The notes beneath the pieces were generated by a model. That model saw nothing but the letters and a program-made list of their open reading frames with translations, searched no databases and was not told the origin of the DNA. This document shows positions 7,847 to 8,595 of a stretch of 8,595 nt of DNA, in pieces. A program made the position numbers and the translations under genes. Source of the DNA: an uncultured Bacteroides sp. (GTDB lineage: Bacteria; Bacteroidota; Bacteroidia; Bacteroidales; Bacteroidaceae); the NCBI GenBank assembly GCA_900557355.1, contig USSR01000273.1, positions 1-8,595 of the forward strand, read 5' to 3'. Position 1 is the stretch's first letter, and each line of letters starts with the position of its first letter.

Positions 7847-7874
7847 AATATTAAAGAGTTTAAAATTAATATTG

Positions 7875-7893
7875 GGAGGCAATCTTAACCTCC
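7875..7893 (-). promoter_or_regulatory. possible leader hairpin at the 5' end of the operon mRNA
   Basis: GGAGG and CCTCC are separated by nine bases, allowing a 5-bp G/C-rich stem near the predicted transcript start and about 28 nt before the ATG at 7846. It could protect the 5' end. The stem is short and could be chance. Confidence 0.25.
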
Positions 7894-7905
7894 GTTTTCT
7901 GCTTG

Positions 7906-7913
7906 CAAACATA
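7906..7913 (-). promoter_or_regulatory. probable Bacteroides-type promoter -7 box for the PUL operon
   Basis: On the minus strand the sequence TATGTTTG fits the Bacteroides primary-sigma -7 consensus TAnnTTTG at all six fixed positions. It lies about 60 bp upstream of the ATG at 7846, giving a leader of roughly 50-55 nt. No matching TTTG is seen at the expected -33 spacing, which would fit an activator-dependent promoter. A poorer alternative, TAAGTTTC, lies at 8007-8014. Confidence 0.5.
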
Positions 7914-8042
7914 CGATATTGCACATTATCGGATGTTTAATAATGATTTTGCTGTTTTTGAATTTGTTTGAAACAGAAAAAGAAAACGACTGATTAGACA
8001 AAAGATGAAACTTAGGCAGACAAAAGTGAACAAACCTCCTTA

Positions 8043-8595
8043 TTAAATTCTCAGGAAAATTCTCTTTTTGTACATTGTGCGAAGAATAAAGAAGAGAATA
8101 AGATAATTACCAAAAGTAAGCCATACGGAATAATACTTTCCCAAATACGGCTCCAGACCATAACTAACGGAAGCCACTATACTACGGAAATTGATGACCT
8201 CCCCTAAAACATATGCTGTAATGGAATTCATGCCATATATTTTAAGCCAATTTAGCTCAAGTGTATTTCCTTTGTAGTCAATCCAGTAATAAAACAACCC
8301 CATTAACAAAAAGCAATAGCCACCGGAAAGCAGTGTCATACTACAAGTCCATAAACGTTTGATAACAGGCATTTGCAAACTCCATACACCCGCAAGAGCA
8401 AGTAATGCAAGACCAACAATAAATAAACGGATAGCAACTTTACGTTTTCCCCCTTTTCCATCCTTCATCATCTTTCCTGCAAATGTGCCTAGCATAACAG
8501 TCACGCCAAATGTAAGACTACTCCATATCCACGTATAATGATACGAAGGTGAAAAACTCCAGCTTCCATCCGCATTCCAACTCGTTCCGTCACAG
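8043..8595 (-). CDS. DUF5009 / NagX-like multi-pass membrane acyltransferase, C-terminal part (cut by window edge)
   Basis: The frame is open from the right edge, so the protein starts outside the window and 183 C-terminal residues are visible. The GTG at 8504 is not a start: the in-frame codons before it read as conserved protein (GSWSFSPSYHYTWIWSSLTF). The visible part has about five membrane segments: around TWIWSSLTFGVTVMLG, RLFIVGLALLALAGVW, MTLLSGGYCFLLMGLFYY, IYGMNSITAYVLGEVI and VWLTFGNYLILFFIL. MPVIKRLWTCSMTLLSGG followed by YYWIDYKG and YGMNSITAYV matches the C-terminal half of the NagX / heparan-alpha-glucosaminide N-acetyltransferase-like family (COG4299, DUF5009). The human relative transfers acetyl groups onto glucosamine in the lysosome; the bacterial role is poorly known. 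A 196-bp gap holding a promoter separates it from the next gene, so it may be the last gene of a different transcript. Family assignment is confident, substrate not. Confidence 0.85.
   Translation of the reverse strand, partial: CDGTSWNADGSWSFSPSYHYTWIWSSLTFGVTVMLGTFAGKMMKDGKGGKRKVAIRLFIVGLALLALAGVWSLQMPVIKRLWTCSMTLLSGGYCFLLMGLFYYWIDYKGNTLELNWLKIYGMNSITAYVLGEVINFRSIVASVSYGLEPYLGKYYSVWLTFGNYLILFFILRTMYKKRIFLRI

Noticed and set aside
7847..7924. Upstream start that would lengthen the unknown secreted protein by 26 residues
   Set aside because: The added basic residues would come before a complete signal peptide, and the stretch overlaps the best promoter box.
7952..7976. Inverted repeat CTGTTT / AAACAG upstream of the promoter as an operator
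   Set aside because: The arms are only 6 bp in an A/T-rich gap and the central part is not symmetrical; chance is likely. It is also no terminator, as no U run follows.
8502..8504. GTG as the start of the NagX-like gene
   Set aside because: The frame continues upstream to the window edge with family-like residues, so the gene is cut, not short.

Overview
The window looks like chromosomal DNA from a gut-type Bacteroidetes, most likely Bacteroides or a close relative. The evidence is a susC/susD pair, a BACON-domain lipoprotein, type IX secretion-style (T9SS) C-terminal tails, A/T-rich start regions without Shine-Dalgarno sequences, and a Bacteroides-type -7 promoter box. I cannot name the species. 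Every convincing gene is on the minus strand, so transcription runs from high to low coordinates.

Layout in transcription order: (1) 8595-8043, the C-terminal 183 residues of a multi-pass membrane protein of the DUF5009 / NagX (heparan-alpha-glucosaminide N-acetyltransferase-like) family, cut by the right edge. (2) 8042-7847, a 196-bp gap with a probable promoter and a short leader hairpin. (3) 7846-6767, a secreted 359-residue beta-rich protein of unknown function with a sorting-domain-like tail. (4) A 75-bp gap with a strong hairpin. (5) 6691-4106, a secreted GH18 glycosidase with two LamG-like domains in front and a T9SS type A tail behind. (6) 4073-3648, a small BACON lipoprotein. (7) 3623-381, a SusC-type TonB-dependent transporter. 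(8) 371-1, the first 123 codons of a SusD-type lipoprotein, cut by the left edge.

Genes 3 to 8 are closely spaced (74, 32, 24 and 9 bp between successive genes) and probably form one polysaccharide utilization locus (PUL). My reading is that the GH18 enzyme cuts a GlcNAc-containing glycan such as chitin, an N-glycan or a related polymer, the BACON protein and SusD help capture the products, and SusC imports them. The substrate is inferred from the GH18 fold only. The NagX-like gene would fit amino-sugar metabolism but may belong to a separate transcript.

The locus is a recognisable type, not a wholly new system. The less ordinary points are the enzyme and unknown gene lying upstream of susCD, two neighbouring secreted proteins with T9SS-like tails, the changed GH18 motif (QNYG where many chitinases have MxYD), the unknown 359-residue protein, and the hairpin in front of the GH18 gene. 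I see no tRNA, rRNA, CRISPR array, insertion sequence or regulator gene in the window.
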